In this document: positions 11,401 to 20,954 of the stretch, piece by piece | Layout of the letters: each line of letters starts with the position of its first letter | How positions within the stretch are numbered: the first letter of the stretch is position 1 | Assembly: GCA_009829735.1 (NCBI GenBank) | Contig: CM020620.1 | Coordinates: 17,256,354 to 17,320,353 of the forward strand | DNA: 64,000 nt | From: Pyropia yezoensis | Lineage: Eukaryota; Rhodophyta; Bangiophyceae; Bangiales; Bangiaceae | Reading direction: 5' to 3' | Program-made: the position numbers and the translations under genes | Notes under the pieces: model-generated | The model's input: the letters and a program-made list of their open reading frames with translations, nothing else | The model's database searches: none | What the model was told of the DNA's origin: nothing

Positions 11401-14400
11401 GCGGCGCAGGCGGTGTTGCTGTACCGCAAGGCGGCCGACGCTGGCCACGCTGGCGCCATGGTCGACTTGGGCGCCTGCTACGAGCGTGGCGAGGGTGTCG
11501 AGCGGGACGCGGTGGAAGCGGTGTCGCTGTACCGCAAGGCGGCCGACGCTGGCGACACTGACGCCATGGTCAGCTTGGGCGTCTGCTACGAGCGTGGCGA
11601 GGGTGTCGAGCGGGACGCGGTGGAAGCGGTGTCGCTGTACCGCAAGGCGGCCGACGCCGGCGACACTGACGCCATGGTCGCCTTGGGCGCCTGCTACGAG
11701 CGTGGCGAGGGTGTGGAGCGGGACTCGGCGGAGGCGGTGTCGCTGTACCGCAAGGCGGCCGACGCTGGCGACACTGACGCCATGGTCAACTTGGGCGTCT
11801 GCTACAAGCGTGGCGAGGGTGTCGAGCGGGACGCGGTGGAAGCGGTGTCGCTGTACCGCAAGGCGGCCGACGCTGGCCACACTAGCGCCATGGTCGACTT
11901 GGGCGCCTGCCACGAGCGTGGCAAGGGTGTCGAGCGGGACGCGGCGCAGGCGGTGTCGCTGTACCGCAAGGCGGCCGACGCCGGCCACACTAGCGCCATG
12001 GTCTACTTCGGCGCCTGCCACGAGCGTGGCAAGGGTGTCGAGCGGGACGCGGCGCAGGCGGTGTCGCTGTACCGCAAGGCGGCCGACGCTGGCCACACTA
12101 GCGCCATGGTCTACTTGGGCGCCTGCTACGAGCGTGGCGAGGGTGTGGAGCGGGACGCGGCGGAAGCGGTGTCGCTGTACCGCAAGGCGGCCGACGCTGG
12201 CAACACTAACGCCATGGTCGACTTGGGCGCCTGCTACGAGCGTGGCGAGGGTGTGGAGCGGGACTTGGCGGAAGCGGTGTCGCTGTACCGCAAGGCGGCC
12301 GACGCTGGCGACACTGACGCCATGGTCAACATGGGCGCCTGCTTCGAGCGTGGCGAGGGTGTGGAGCGGGACTTGGCGGAAGCGGTGTCGCTGTACCGCA
12401 AGGCGGCCGACGCTGGCCACACTAGCGCCATGGTCTACTTGGGCGCCTGCTACGAGCGTGGCGAGGGTGTGGAGCGGGACGCGGCGGAAGCGGTGTCGCT
12501 GTACCGCAAGGCGGCCGACGCTGGCGACACTGACGCCATGGTCAACTTGGGCGTCTGCTACGACCGTGGCGAGGGTGTCGAGCGGGACGCGGTGGAAGCG
12601 GTGTCGCTGTACCGCAAGGCGGCCGACGCCGGCCACACTAGCGCCATGGTCTACTTCGGCGCCTGCCACGAGCGTGGCAAGGGTGTCGAGCGGGACGCGG
12701 CGCAGGCGGTGTCGCTGTACCGCAAGGCGGCCGACGCTGGCCACACTAGCGCCATGGTCTACTTGGGCGCCTGCTACGAGCGTGGCGAGGGTGTGGAGCG
12801 GGACGCGGCGGAAGCGGTGTCGCTGTACCGCAAGGCGGCCGACGCTGGCAACACTAACGCCATGGTCGACTTGGGCGCCTGCTACGAGCGTGGCGAGGGT
12901 GTGGAGCGGGACTTGGCGGAAGCGGTGTCGCTGTACCGCAAGGCGGCCGACGCTGGCGACACTGACGCCATGGTCAACATGGGCGCCTGCTTCGAGCGTG
13001 GCGAGGGTGTGGAGCGGGACTTGGCGGAAGCGGTGTCGCTGTACCGCAAGGCGGCCGACGCTGGCCACACTAGCGCCATGGTCTACTTGGGCGCCTGCTA
13101 CGAGCGTGGCGAGGGTGTGGAGCGGGACGCGGCGGAAGCGGTGTCGCTGTACCGCAAGGCGGCCGACGCTGGCGACACTGACGCCATGGTCAACTTGGGC
13201 GTCTGCTACGACCGTGGCGAGGGTGTCGAGCGGGACGCGGTGGAAGCGGTGTCGCCGTACCGCAAGGCGGCCGACGCCGGCCACACTAGCGCCATGGTCG
13301 ACTTGGGCGCCTGCTACGAGCGTGGCGAGGGTGTGGAGCGGGTCTTGGCGGAAGCGGTGTCGCTGTACCGCAAGGCGGCCGACGCTGGCGACACTGACGC
13401 CATGGTCAACTTGGGCGCCTGCTTCGAGCGTGGCGAGGGTGTGGAGCCGGACGCGGAGGAAGCGGTGTCGCTGTACCGCAAGGCGGCCGACGCCGGCGAC
13501 GCTGACGCCATGGTCGCCTTGGGCGCCTGCTACGAGCGTGGCGAGGGTGTCGAGCGGGACGCGGTGGAAGCGGTGTCGCTGTACCGCAAGGCGGCCGACG
13601 CCGGCGACACTGGCGCCATGTTCAACTTGGCCGTCTTCTACAAGCGTGGCGAGGGTGTGGAGCGGGACGCGGTGGAAGCGGTGTCGCTGTACCGCAAGGC
13701 GGCCGACGCTGGCGACACTGACGCCATGGTCAACTTGGGCGCCTGCTACGAGCGTGGCGAGGGTGTCGAGCGGGACGCGGTGGAAGCGGTGTCGCTGTAC
13801 CGCAAGGCGGCCGACGCCGGCGACACTGACGCCATGGTCGCCTTGGGCGCCTGCTACGAGCGTGGCGAGGGTGTCGAGCGGGACGCGGCGGAAGCGGTGT
13901 CGCTGTACCGCAAGGCGGACGACGCTGGCCACACTAGCGCCATGGTCTACTTGGGCGCCTGCTACGAGCGTGGCGAGGGTGTCGAGCGGGACGCGGTGGA
14001 AGCGGTGTCGCTGTACCGCAAGGCGGCCGACGCTGGCCACACTAGCGCCATGGTCAGCTTGGGCGCCTGCTACGAGTGTGGCGAGGGTGTGGAGCGGGAC
14101 TTGGCGGAAGCGGTGTCGCTGTACCGCAAGGCGGCCGACGCTGGCGACACTGACGCCATGGTCAACTTGGGCGCCTGCTTCGAGCGTGGCGAGGGTGTGG
14201 AGCCGGACGCGGTGGAAGCGGTGTCGCTGTACCGCAAGGCGGCCGACGCCGGCGACGCTGACGCCATGGTCGCCTCGGGCGCCTGCTACGAGCGTGGCGA
14301 GGGTGTCGAGCGGGACGCGGTGGAAGCGGTGTCGCTCTACCGCAAGGCGGCCGACGCCGGCGACACTGGCGCCATGTTCAACTTGGCCGTCTGCTACAAG

Positions 14401-15798
14401 CGTGGCAAGGGTGTGGAGCGGGACGCGGCGGAAGCGGTGTCGCTGTACCGCAAGGCGGCCGACGCTGGCGACACTGACGCCATGGTCAACTTGGGCGTCT
14501 GCTACGAGCGTGGCGGGGGTGTCGAGCGGGACGCGGTGGAAGCGGTGTCGCTGTACCGCAAGGCGGCCGACGCCGGCGACACTGACGCCATGGTCGCCTT
14601 GGGCGCCTGCTACGAGCGTGGCGAGGGTGTCGAGCGGGACGCGGCGGAAGCGGTGTCGCTGTACCGCAAGGCGGCCGACGCTGGCCACACTAGCGCCATG
14701 GTCTACTTGGGCGCCTGCTACGAGCGTGGCGAGGGTGTGGAGCGGGACGCGGCGGAAGCGGTGTCGCTGTACCGCAAGGCGGCCGACGCTGGCGACACTG
14801 ACGCCATGGTCAACTTGGGCGCCTGCTACGAGCGTGGCAAGGGTGTGGAGCGGGACGCGGCGCAGACGGTGTCGCTGTACCGCAAGGCGGCCGACGCTGG
14901 CCACACTAGCGCCATGGTCGACTTGGGCGCCTGCTACGAGCGTGGCGAGGGTGTGGAGCGGGACTTGGCGGAAGCGGTGTCGCTGTACCGCAAGGCGGCC
15001 GACGCTGGCGACACTGACGCCATGGTCAACTTGGGCGCCTGCTTCGAGCGTGGCGAGGGTGTGGAGCCGGACGCGGTGGAAGCGGTGTCGCTGTACCGCA
15101 AGGCGGCCGACGCTGGCCACCCTGGCGACGCGTTCAACTTGGGCGCCTGCTACGAGCGTGGCGAGGGTGTGGAGCGGGTCGCGGTGGAGGCGGTGTCGCT
15201 GTACCGCAAGGCGGCCGACGCTGGCCACACTAGCGCCATGGTCGACTTGGGCGCCTGCTACGAGCGTGGCGAGGGTGTCGAGCGGGACGCGGTGGAAGCG
15301 GTGTCGCTGTACCGCAAGGCGGCCGACGCTGGCCACACTAGCGCCTTGTTCAACTTGGGCGCCTGCTACGAGCGTGGCGAGGGTGTCGAGCGGGACGCGG
15401 CGGAAGCGGTGTCGCTGTACCGCAAGGCGGCCGACGCTGGCCACACTAGCGCCATGGTCTACTTGGGCGCCTGCTACGAGCGTGGCGAGGGTGTGGAGCG
15501 GGACGCGGCGGAAGCGGTGTCGCTGTACCGCAAGGCGGCCGACGCTGGCGACACTGACGCCATGGTCAACTTGGGCGCCTGCTACGAGCGTGGCAAGGGT
15601 GTGGAGCGGGACGCGGCGCAGACGGTGTCGCTGTACCGCAAGGCGGCCGACGCTGGCCACACTAGCGCCATGGTCGACTTGGGCGCCTGCTACGAGCGTG
15701 GCGAGGGTGTGGAGCGGGACTTGGCGGAAGCGGTGTCGCTGTACCGCAAGGCGGCCGACGCTGGCGACACTGACGCCATGGTCAACTTGGGCGCCTGA
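8452..15798 (+). CDS. STAND/NLR-like protein: helical N-terminal domain, NB-ARC ATPase, Sel1 repeats
   Basis: The chosen start is the ATG at 8452 (MGGRTERAKGAAKK); the same frame is open upstream but biased. Residues about 215-340 are predicted helical and recall the MLKL/HeLo-like bundle used by fungal and plant NLR proteins (LPLAGPVIALAACIARTC, then NKEAALEVLQGAHEL). The NB-ARC core is complete: P-loop GLPGVGKT at 434-441, Walker B LVILDNADD at 504-512, sensor VTTR at 534-537, GLPLAL at 614-619, and a winged-helix IHRLLQ at 766-771 in the place of MHD. From about residue 966 the protein is Sel1-type repeats of 36 residues. It ends at a TGA (15796-15798) that replaces a TGC found in sibling units. 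In this family ATP binding switches an oligomerising sensor, and repeats usually sense ligand. I infer an intracellular immune- or allorecognition-type receptor. The 2448-residue product ends mid-array. Confidence 0.8.
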   Translation: MGGRTERAKGAAKKVARSVPRLVGSRGPLASGGAAASSTAAAGSAGVAGSAAAAAIAPLSASDCFCCPLWVWDSARPTGKRLQEVVAELSVALFWKPASAVDTGAAGHPFPLTSDVDAEFLPLYRGQSSVDYPFAPDGFSSVAKGRVAFLVRSRVPGKDGECSVCLVAADVGKAERCVAAVKLRLQTWRDLSTLPAPPGAAGKLGLAPPQRDHTGLSRLASQLARALTSVVAEVEGGIKAAGHAIDEAGLLRLGESLPLAGPVIALAACIARTCVRYAANKEAALEVLQGAHELSFRVLVYVQRNVRLISQRQLVLDDFVKALSDLESFVAGVLLRSRSRRRRSAAALGAGGSTSWQAELDGIRRQFRDAIVDAIDAKEDLQLGRETSLWRRPWPLMCQDLSSHTSAATLAELEKQLLGPGAQGTVGRVVLLSGLPGVGKTHAAQQFALRHEDDYSGGLGMLNADNPSEASHSLDHARLPSWVKPSAELQEFTRRNVAQHGRTLVILDNADDLGGGDHPIIPWLPRERDVDVLVTTRLSGDDENVRAFWSVARPDGSVGEPAVVRMKPLAEEPAAKALWDLCGREQALKDGRVSDRDAELAAVRRLAGPRMLAGLPLALKLAAGVIAGELTAVGYAADFPSLPLSTLGGVEKTSAGRSRLSLGASLQLSLRSLTPLALAVFRLLCFLPPDGVPNDAGRLALEALLSESSDNLSRVGVGHADGGSQALVDDVRQLGQKPSITTVKQVMRQLKGRSLVERGTREPLRIHRLLQSVGREELCGSAPSSGCIAAAFHAACRMVELGAQAEAEAFRTRSGGSAEPVAGVVGGWAMAASSFPRVDQVMDLSCPSPAIVGPVRCRRRMLLACASAYRDAWEQEGLSAATSFVLCWNELRDLTDQRSFWRLVDSLETESQYAFVQVLKDKAASGVLAAETALGVLRVFGGGDGRDRTSGVARLQTACDRASPIAAFALATCYNFGKGVQQEAAQAVLLYRKAADAGHAGAMVDLGACYERGEGVERDAVEAVSLYRKAADAGDTDAMVSLGVCYERGEGVERDAVEAVSLYRKAADAGDTDAMVALGACYERGEGVERDSAEAVSLYRKAADAGDTDAMVNLGVCYKRGEGVERDAVEAVSLYRKAADAGHTSAMVDLGACHERGKGVERDAAQAVSLYRKAADAGHTSAMVYFGACHERGKGVERDAAQAVSLYRKAADAGHTSAMVYLGACYERGEGVERDAAEAVSLYRKAADAGNTNAMVDLGACYERGEGVERDLAEAVSLYRKAADAGDTDAMVNMGACFERGEGVERDLAEAVSLYRKAADAGHTSAMVYLGACYERGEGVERDAAEAVSLYRKAADAGDTDAMVNLGVCYDRGEGVERDAVEAVSLYRKAADAGHTSAMVYFGACHERGKGVERDAAQAVSLYRKAADAGHTSAMVYLGACYERGEGVERDAAEAVSLYRKAADAGNTNAMVDLGACYERGEGVERDLAEAVSLYRKAADAGDTDAMVNMGACFERGEGVERDLAEAVSLYRKAADAGHTSAMVYLGACYERGEGVERDAAEAVSLYRKAADAGDTDAMVNLGVCYDRGEGVERDAVEAVSPYRKAADAGHTSAMVDLGACYERGEGVERVLAEAVSLYRKAADAGDTDAMVNLGACFERGEGVEPDAEEAVSLYRKAADAGDADAMVALGACYERGEGVERDAVEAVSLYRKAADAGDTGAMFNLAVFYKRGEGVERDAVEAVSLYRKAADAGDTDAMVNLGACYERGEGVERDAVEAVSLYRKAADAGDTDAMVALGACYERGEGVERDAAEAVSLYRKADDAGHTSAMVYLGACYERGEGVERDAVEAVSLYRKAADAGHTSAMVSLGACYECGEGVERDLAEAVSLYRKAADAGDTDAMVNLGACFERGEGVEPDAVEAVSLYRKAADAGDADAMVASGACYERGEGVERDAVEAVSLYRKAADAGDTGAMFNLAVCYKRGKGVERDAAEAVSLYRKAADAGDTDAMVNLGVCYERGGGVERDAVEAVSLYRKAADAGDTDAMVALGACYERGEGVERDAAEAVSLYRKAADAGHTSAMVYLGACYERGEGVERDAAEAVSLYRKAADAGDTDAMVNLGACYERGKGVERDAAQTVSLYRKAADAGHTSAMVDLGACYERGEGVERDLAEAVSLYRKAADAGDTDAMVNLGACFERGEGVEPDAVEAVSLYRKAADAGHPGDAFNLGACYERGEGVERVAVEAVSLYRKAADAGHTSAMVDLGACYERGEGVERDAVEAVSLYRKAADAGHTSALFNLGACYERGEGVERDAAEAVSLYRKAADAGHTSAMVYLGACYERGEGVERDAAEAVSLYRKAADAGDTDAMVNLGACYERGKGVERDAAQTVSLYRKAADAGHTSAMVDLGACYERGEGVERDLAEAVSLYRKAADAGDTDAMVNLGA

Positions 15799-18700
15799 TT
15801 CGAGCGTGGCGAGGGTGTGGAGCCGGACGCGGTGGAAGCGGTGTCGCTGTACCGCAAGGCGGCCGACGCTGGCCACCCTGGCGACGCGTTCAACTTGGGC
15901 GCCTGCTACGAGCGTGGCGAGGGTGTGGAGCGGGTCGCGGTGGAGGCGGTGTCGCTGTACCGCAAGGCGGCCGACGCTGGCCACACTAGCGCCATGGTCG
16001 ACTTGGGCGCCTGCTACGAGCGTGGCGAGGGTGTCGAGCGGGACGCGGTGGAAGCGGTGTCGCTGTACCGCAAGGCGACCGACGCCGGCGACGCTGACGC
16101 CATGGTCGCCTTGGGCGCCTGCTACGAGCGTGGCGAGGGTGTCGAGCGGGACGCGTTGGAAGCGCTGTCGCTGTACCGCAAGGCGGCCGACGCCGGCGAC
16201 ACTGACGCCATGGTCGCCTTGGGCGCCTGCTACGAGCGTGGCGAGGGTGTCGAGCGGGACGCGGCGGAAGCGGTGTCGCTGTACCGCAAGGCGGCCGCCG
16301 CTGGCCACACTAGCGCCATGGTCAACTTGGGCGCCTGCTACAAGCGTGGCAAGGGTGTGGAGCGGGACGCGGCGGAGGCGGTGTCGCTGTACCGCAAGGC
16401 GGCCGACGCTGGCGCCACTGACGCCATGGTCAACTTGGGCGTCTGTTACAAGCGTGGCGAGGGTTGTGGAGCCGGGCGCGGTGGAAGCGCTGTCGCTGTA
16501 CCGCAAGGCGGCCGACGCTGGCGACACTGACGCCACGTTCAACTTGGCCGTCTGCTACAAGCGTGGCGAGGGTGTGGAGCCGCACGCGGTGGAAGCGGAG
16601 TTGCTGTACCGCAAGGCGGCCGACGTTGGCTACGCTGGCGCAACGTTCAACTTGGCCGTCTGCTACAAGCGTGGCGAGGGTGTGGAGCCGGACGCGGTGG
16701 AAGCGGTGTCGCTGTACCACAAGGCGGCCGACGCTGGCGACACTGACGCCATTGTCAACTTGGGCGCCTGCTACGAGCGTGGCGAGGGTGTGGAGCTGGA
16801 CGCGGCGGAAGCGGTGTCGCTGTACCGCAAGGCGGCCGACGCTGGCGACACTGACGCCATGGTCAACTTGGGCGCCTCCTGCGAGCGTGGCAAGGGTGTG
16901 GAGCGGGACGCGGCGGAGGCGGTGTCGCTGTACCGCAAGGCGGCCGACGCTGGCCACACTAGCGCCTTGTTCAACTTGGGCGCCTGCTACGAGCATGGCG
17001 AGGGCGTGGAGCGGGACTTGGCGGAGGTGGTGTCGCTGTACCGCAAGGCGGCCGACGCTGGCAACAGAGACGCCACGTTCAACTTGGCCGTCTGCTACAA
17101 GCGTGGCGAGCGTGTCGAGCCGGACAAGGCGGAGGCGGTGTCGCTGTACCGCAAGACGGCCGACGCAGGCGACACTGACGCCACGTTCAACTTGGCCGTC
17201 TGCTACAAGCGTGGCGAGGGTGTGGAACCGCACGCGGTGGAAGCGGTGTCGCTGTACTGCAAGGCGGCCGATGCTTGCTACGCTGGCGCCACGTTCTACT
17301 TGGCCGTCTGCTACAAGCGTGGCGAGGGTGTGGAGCCGCACGCGGTGGAAGCGGTGTCGCTGTACCGCAAGGCGGCCGACGCTGGCGACACTGACGCCAT
17401 TGTCAACTTGGGCGCCTGCTACGAGCGTGGCGAGGGTGTGGAGCCGGACGCGGCGGAGGCGGTGTTGCTGTACCGCAAGGTGGCCGACGCTCGCCACGCT
17501 GGCGCCGCGTTCAACTTCGGCGCCTGCTACGAGCGTGGCGAGGGTGTGGAGCGGGACGCGGCGGAAGCGGTGTCGCTGTACCGCAAGGCGGCCGACGCTG
17601 TCGACACTAGCGCCATGGTCGACTTGGGCGCCTGCTACGAGCGTGGCGAGGGTGTGGAGCGGGACTCGGCGGAGGCGGTGTCGCTGTACCGCAAGGCGGC
17701 CGACGCTGGCGACACTGACGCCATGGTCAACTTGGGCGTCTGCTACAAGCGTGGCGAGGGTGTCGAGCGGGACGCGGTGGAAGCGGTGTCGCTGTACCGC
17801 AAGGCGGCCGATGCTGGCGACGCTGGCGCCACGTTCAACTTGGCCGTCTGCTACAAGCGTGGCGAGGGTGTGAAGCCGCACGCGGTGGAAGCGGTGTCGC
17901 TGTACCGCAAGGCGGCCGACGCTCGCGTCACTGACGCCATGGTCAACTTGGGCGTCTGCTACAAGCGTGGCGAGGGTGTGGAGCCGGACGCGGTGGAAGC
18001 GGTGTCGCTGTACCGCAAGGCGGCCGACGCTGGCGACACTGACGCCATGGTCAACTTGGGCGTTTGCTACAAGCGTGGCGAGGGTGTGGAGCCGGACGCG
18101 GTGGAAGCGCTGTCGCTGTACCGCAAGGCGGCCGACACTGGCGACACTGACGCCACGTTCAACTTGGCCGTCTGCTACAAGCGTGGCAAGGGTGTGGAGC
18201 CGCACGCGGTGGAAGCGGAGTTGCTGTACTGCAAGGCGGCCGACGTTGGTTACGCTGGCGCAACGTTCGACTTGGCCGTCTTCTACAAGCGTGGCGAGGG
18301 TGTGGAGCAGGACGCGGTGGAGGCGGTGTCGCTGTACCGCAAGGCGGCCGACGCTGGCCACACTAGCGCCATGATCGACTTGGGCGCCTGCTACGAGCGT
18401 GGCGAGGGTGTGGAGCGGGACGCGGCGGAAGCGGTGTCGCTGTACCGCAAGGCGGCCGACGCTGGCGACACTGACGCCATGGTCAACTTGGGCGCCTGCT
18501 ACGAGCGTGGCAAGGGTGTGGAGCGGGACGCGGCGTAGGCGGTGCCGCTGTACCGCAAGGCGGCTGACGCTGGCCACACTAGCGCCATGGTCGACTTGGG
18601 CGCCTGCTACGAGCGTGGCGAGGGTGTGGAGCGGGACGCGGCGGAAGCGGTGTCGCTGTACCGCAAGGCGGCCGACGCTGGCGACACTGACGCCATGGTC

Positions 18701-19186
18701 AACTTGGGCGCCTGCTACGAGCGTGGCGAGGGCGTGGAGCGGGACTTGGCGGAGGCGGTGTCGCTGTACCGCAAGGCGGCCGACGCTGGCCACACTAGCG
18801 CCATGTTCAACTTGGGCGCTTGCTACGAGTGTGGCGAGGGTATCGAGCGGGACTTGGCGGAGGCGGTGTCGCTGTACCGCAAGGCGGCGGACGCTGGCAA
18901 CAGAGACGCCACGTTCAACTTCGCCGTCTGCTACAAGCGTGGCGAGCGTGTCGAGCCGGACACGGCGGAGGCGGTGTCGCTGTACCGCAAGGCGGCCGAC
19001 GCTGGCGACACTGACGCCACGTTCAACTTCGCCGTCTGCTACAAGCGTGGCGAGGGTGTGGAGCCGCACGCGGCGGAGGCGGTGTCGCTGTACCGCAAGG
19101 CGGCCGACGCTGGCCACGCCGTCACCAAGGGCCGCTTGGACGCTGCCTTCGAGCGTGGCGAGGGGTCGGGGGGGGACGCCGCTTAG
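11340..19186 (+). repeat. Sel1 array: 72 tandem 108-bp units
   Basis: The codons for YRKAADAG recur every 108 bp from 11422 to 19091. The distance is 7669 bp, which is 71 x 108 plus 1, so the array holds 72 units with one net inserted base. Each unit encodes 36 residues (YRKAADAG, then AMVDLGACYERGEGVERD and AEAVSL). Higher-order copies are visible: a 648-bp block (6 units) repeats between about 12000 and 13250, and a 756-bp block (7 units) repeats near 14860/15616 and 15064/15820. Units from about 16550 onward are more diverged (TFNLAVCYKRGEGVEP). Because 108 is divisible by three and stops are rare, all three plus frames and a minus frame are open, which creates false long ORFs. Confidence 0.95.
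15799..19186 (+). pseudogene. Downstream continuation of the Sel1 array after the stop codon
   Basis: After the TGA at 15796-15798 the same frame stays open through more Sel1 units to about 16460. There an extra T (gagggttgtgg instead of gagggtgtgg) shifts the frame. The new frame continues to a TAG at 18536-18538, which replaces a CAG found in sister units, and then runs open to its natural-looking end (KGRLDAAFERGEGSGGDAA) at 19186. With the three breaks ignored, the full product would be about 3570 residues. The retained 108-bp register shows that the breaks are recent or are sequence errors. Alternatives are a genuinely truncated receptor or a null allele. Confidence 0.7.
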
Positions 19187-19467
19187 GCGCCGTGGCTGGA
19201 CGGGCCGGCGAGACGCGCGGGTCGAGGCTGTTGGGCGCTGGAGGGCTCCTGTGGTTGCGTCTGTATGGGCGGCGGCGGGGTCGAAAACGGCGGTGCCGTT
19301 GGGGGCGCACGGCACCCACGCCGACTATCTCCGGGCTCTTTTTCTGGGACAAAACCCATCTTAGTCTGTACATGCTTCTGACAGGCGCACCGTGCGGCAC
19401 TTGCGACGGCACGTGCGCCGGTGCGCTCCGGTCGACTCCACAGGCCGTGCCGCACCGACGGCGGCAG

Positions 19468-19505
<38 letters not shown>

Positions 19506-19900
19506 TGCACCCCCCCCCGCGCCGCGACCGCCGCCGCCCGCCGCCCGCCCCGACTTAGTGCGCTGCTGGCGCGACGACCCGGCCAACGCCTGCGGTCGCC
19601 ACCAGCAGGGAGGCCGCAGCGCCGCGCACGGGGCAGGCAGACGGGTCGACCGTTTTGGCGCCCGCGGCGGCCCCCCAGCGACCGGCATGGCGCCATATGG
19701 GGCGCTGAAGAAACGGTGACGCGGCGCATGAACCCCCCGCACACAACAGACGGGGCGAGCGATGGGAGGAAAGGAAAAAAAAAGTCCCCCCAACGACGCC
19801 GCCCGCTCCCCAGCCGCCCGCCGCAGACGAGCGCGGCAGCAACGGAATGCGCGGCGACTGGCACGCAATGTGGGCGTCCCCGCTGCAGCGGTTGGCCAGC
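19187..19900. other. Intergenic stretch with a long poly-C tract
   Basis: No supportable gene. A poly-C run of about 36 bases spans roughly 19470-19505. It separates the plus-strand NLR gene from the minus-strand gene that ends beyond it, so the two are convergent and the stretch should hold both 3' ends. I see no clear polyadenylation signal. Confidence 0.5.
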
Positions 19901-20884
19901 TCAAAGAAAGCAAGCGCGTACAAACGCAACCCACGAGACCGTTTGCCAAACCAGAACAAAAGCACCAGACCAGCCTGTGTGACTCGGCGCACAGGTTGCC
20001 TTGACGTGACAGGCCGGCGCTGCCCCAGCACAGAAAAACACTGCGGAGGGCGCCGACCGAGGCCGTGGACGCCACCCCCCCCCCCCCCCCCCCCCCCCAC
20101 CCGCCACCACACGGCCAGTCACTGCGTCGGGGGCGCCGCCACCTTTGGCCGAAACACCCCCTGCTGAATGCCCACAGCCGGGCAGGTCCATCCCCCACAG
20201 GTACAGCGTGCCCGCCCGGCGGGGCTCCACGTCGCACTCAATCTCAAACGCCAGCCGCCGGAGCACCATCACCTTGACGAGGTCGACCAGCTTGGGCTCG
20301 GGGATATCATTCCCGGCCGCGTCCACCGGCGCAAACCGCACGTACCAGTGGGAGAGCTTGTCGTTGAGGCACGTCCACACCGCGCAGTAGGTCTTGAGCT
20401 TGCTCGAGTCGCACTGCAGGCGGGACGGCCAGTTGCTGCCGTCCAGCAGCGGCTTGCGCGTCTCAATGATGTGCGCAAACGCGACGCACGGGACGACCAT
20501 GTCGTTATTGTGGCCCCGCACGTGGAGCTCCCCGCTCCAGATCTTCTTGAGCGGCCCCGGCGGGCGCATGGCCCCACCGTTGAGGGGCTGGTGGGGGAGC
20601 TCCGCAGACGGGTCGCCGCCGACCATCCCCGGCTGCGGCATTGGCATCTGCCCCGGCTGCGGCGCCTGGGGCATGCCCATGGTGGGCCCCTGCGCGGGCA
20701 TGTTCATCGAACCGGGCGGCCCGCCGTGCTGCGCTTGCATCTCCGTCTTCATCTGCTGCTGACGTTGAAAGCTCAGCTCCGGCGCACGAGCCGTCTGCAG
20801 CTGCTGCTGCTGCTGCATGAGCTCTTGCTGCCTCTGTTGCTGCTGCCGATGTTGTTGCTGCTGCTGATGCTGCTGTTTCTGATG

Positions 20885-20954
<70 letters not shown>

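Noticed and set aside
15796-15798. TGA at a position that is Cys in sister units, read as possible selenocysteine
   Set aside because: A single TGC-to-TGA change in one of 72 units, with no redox motif and no reason for a SECIS element. Mutation or error is simpler.
11270-16460. Another plus-strand frame through the array (repeats of RCRCTARRPTLATL)
   Set aside because: Same cause. It has no domain signature and becomes real Sel1 only after the inserted base near 16465.
11170-16542. A 1790-residue open frame on the minus strand (repeats of LATLVAGAQVDHG)
   Set aside because: It is the antisense of the Sel1 array. A 108-bp unit with GC-rich codons and no stops keeps several frames open; the plus-strand Sel1 frame continues from NB-ARC and has the known repeat signature.
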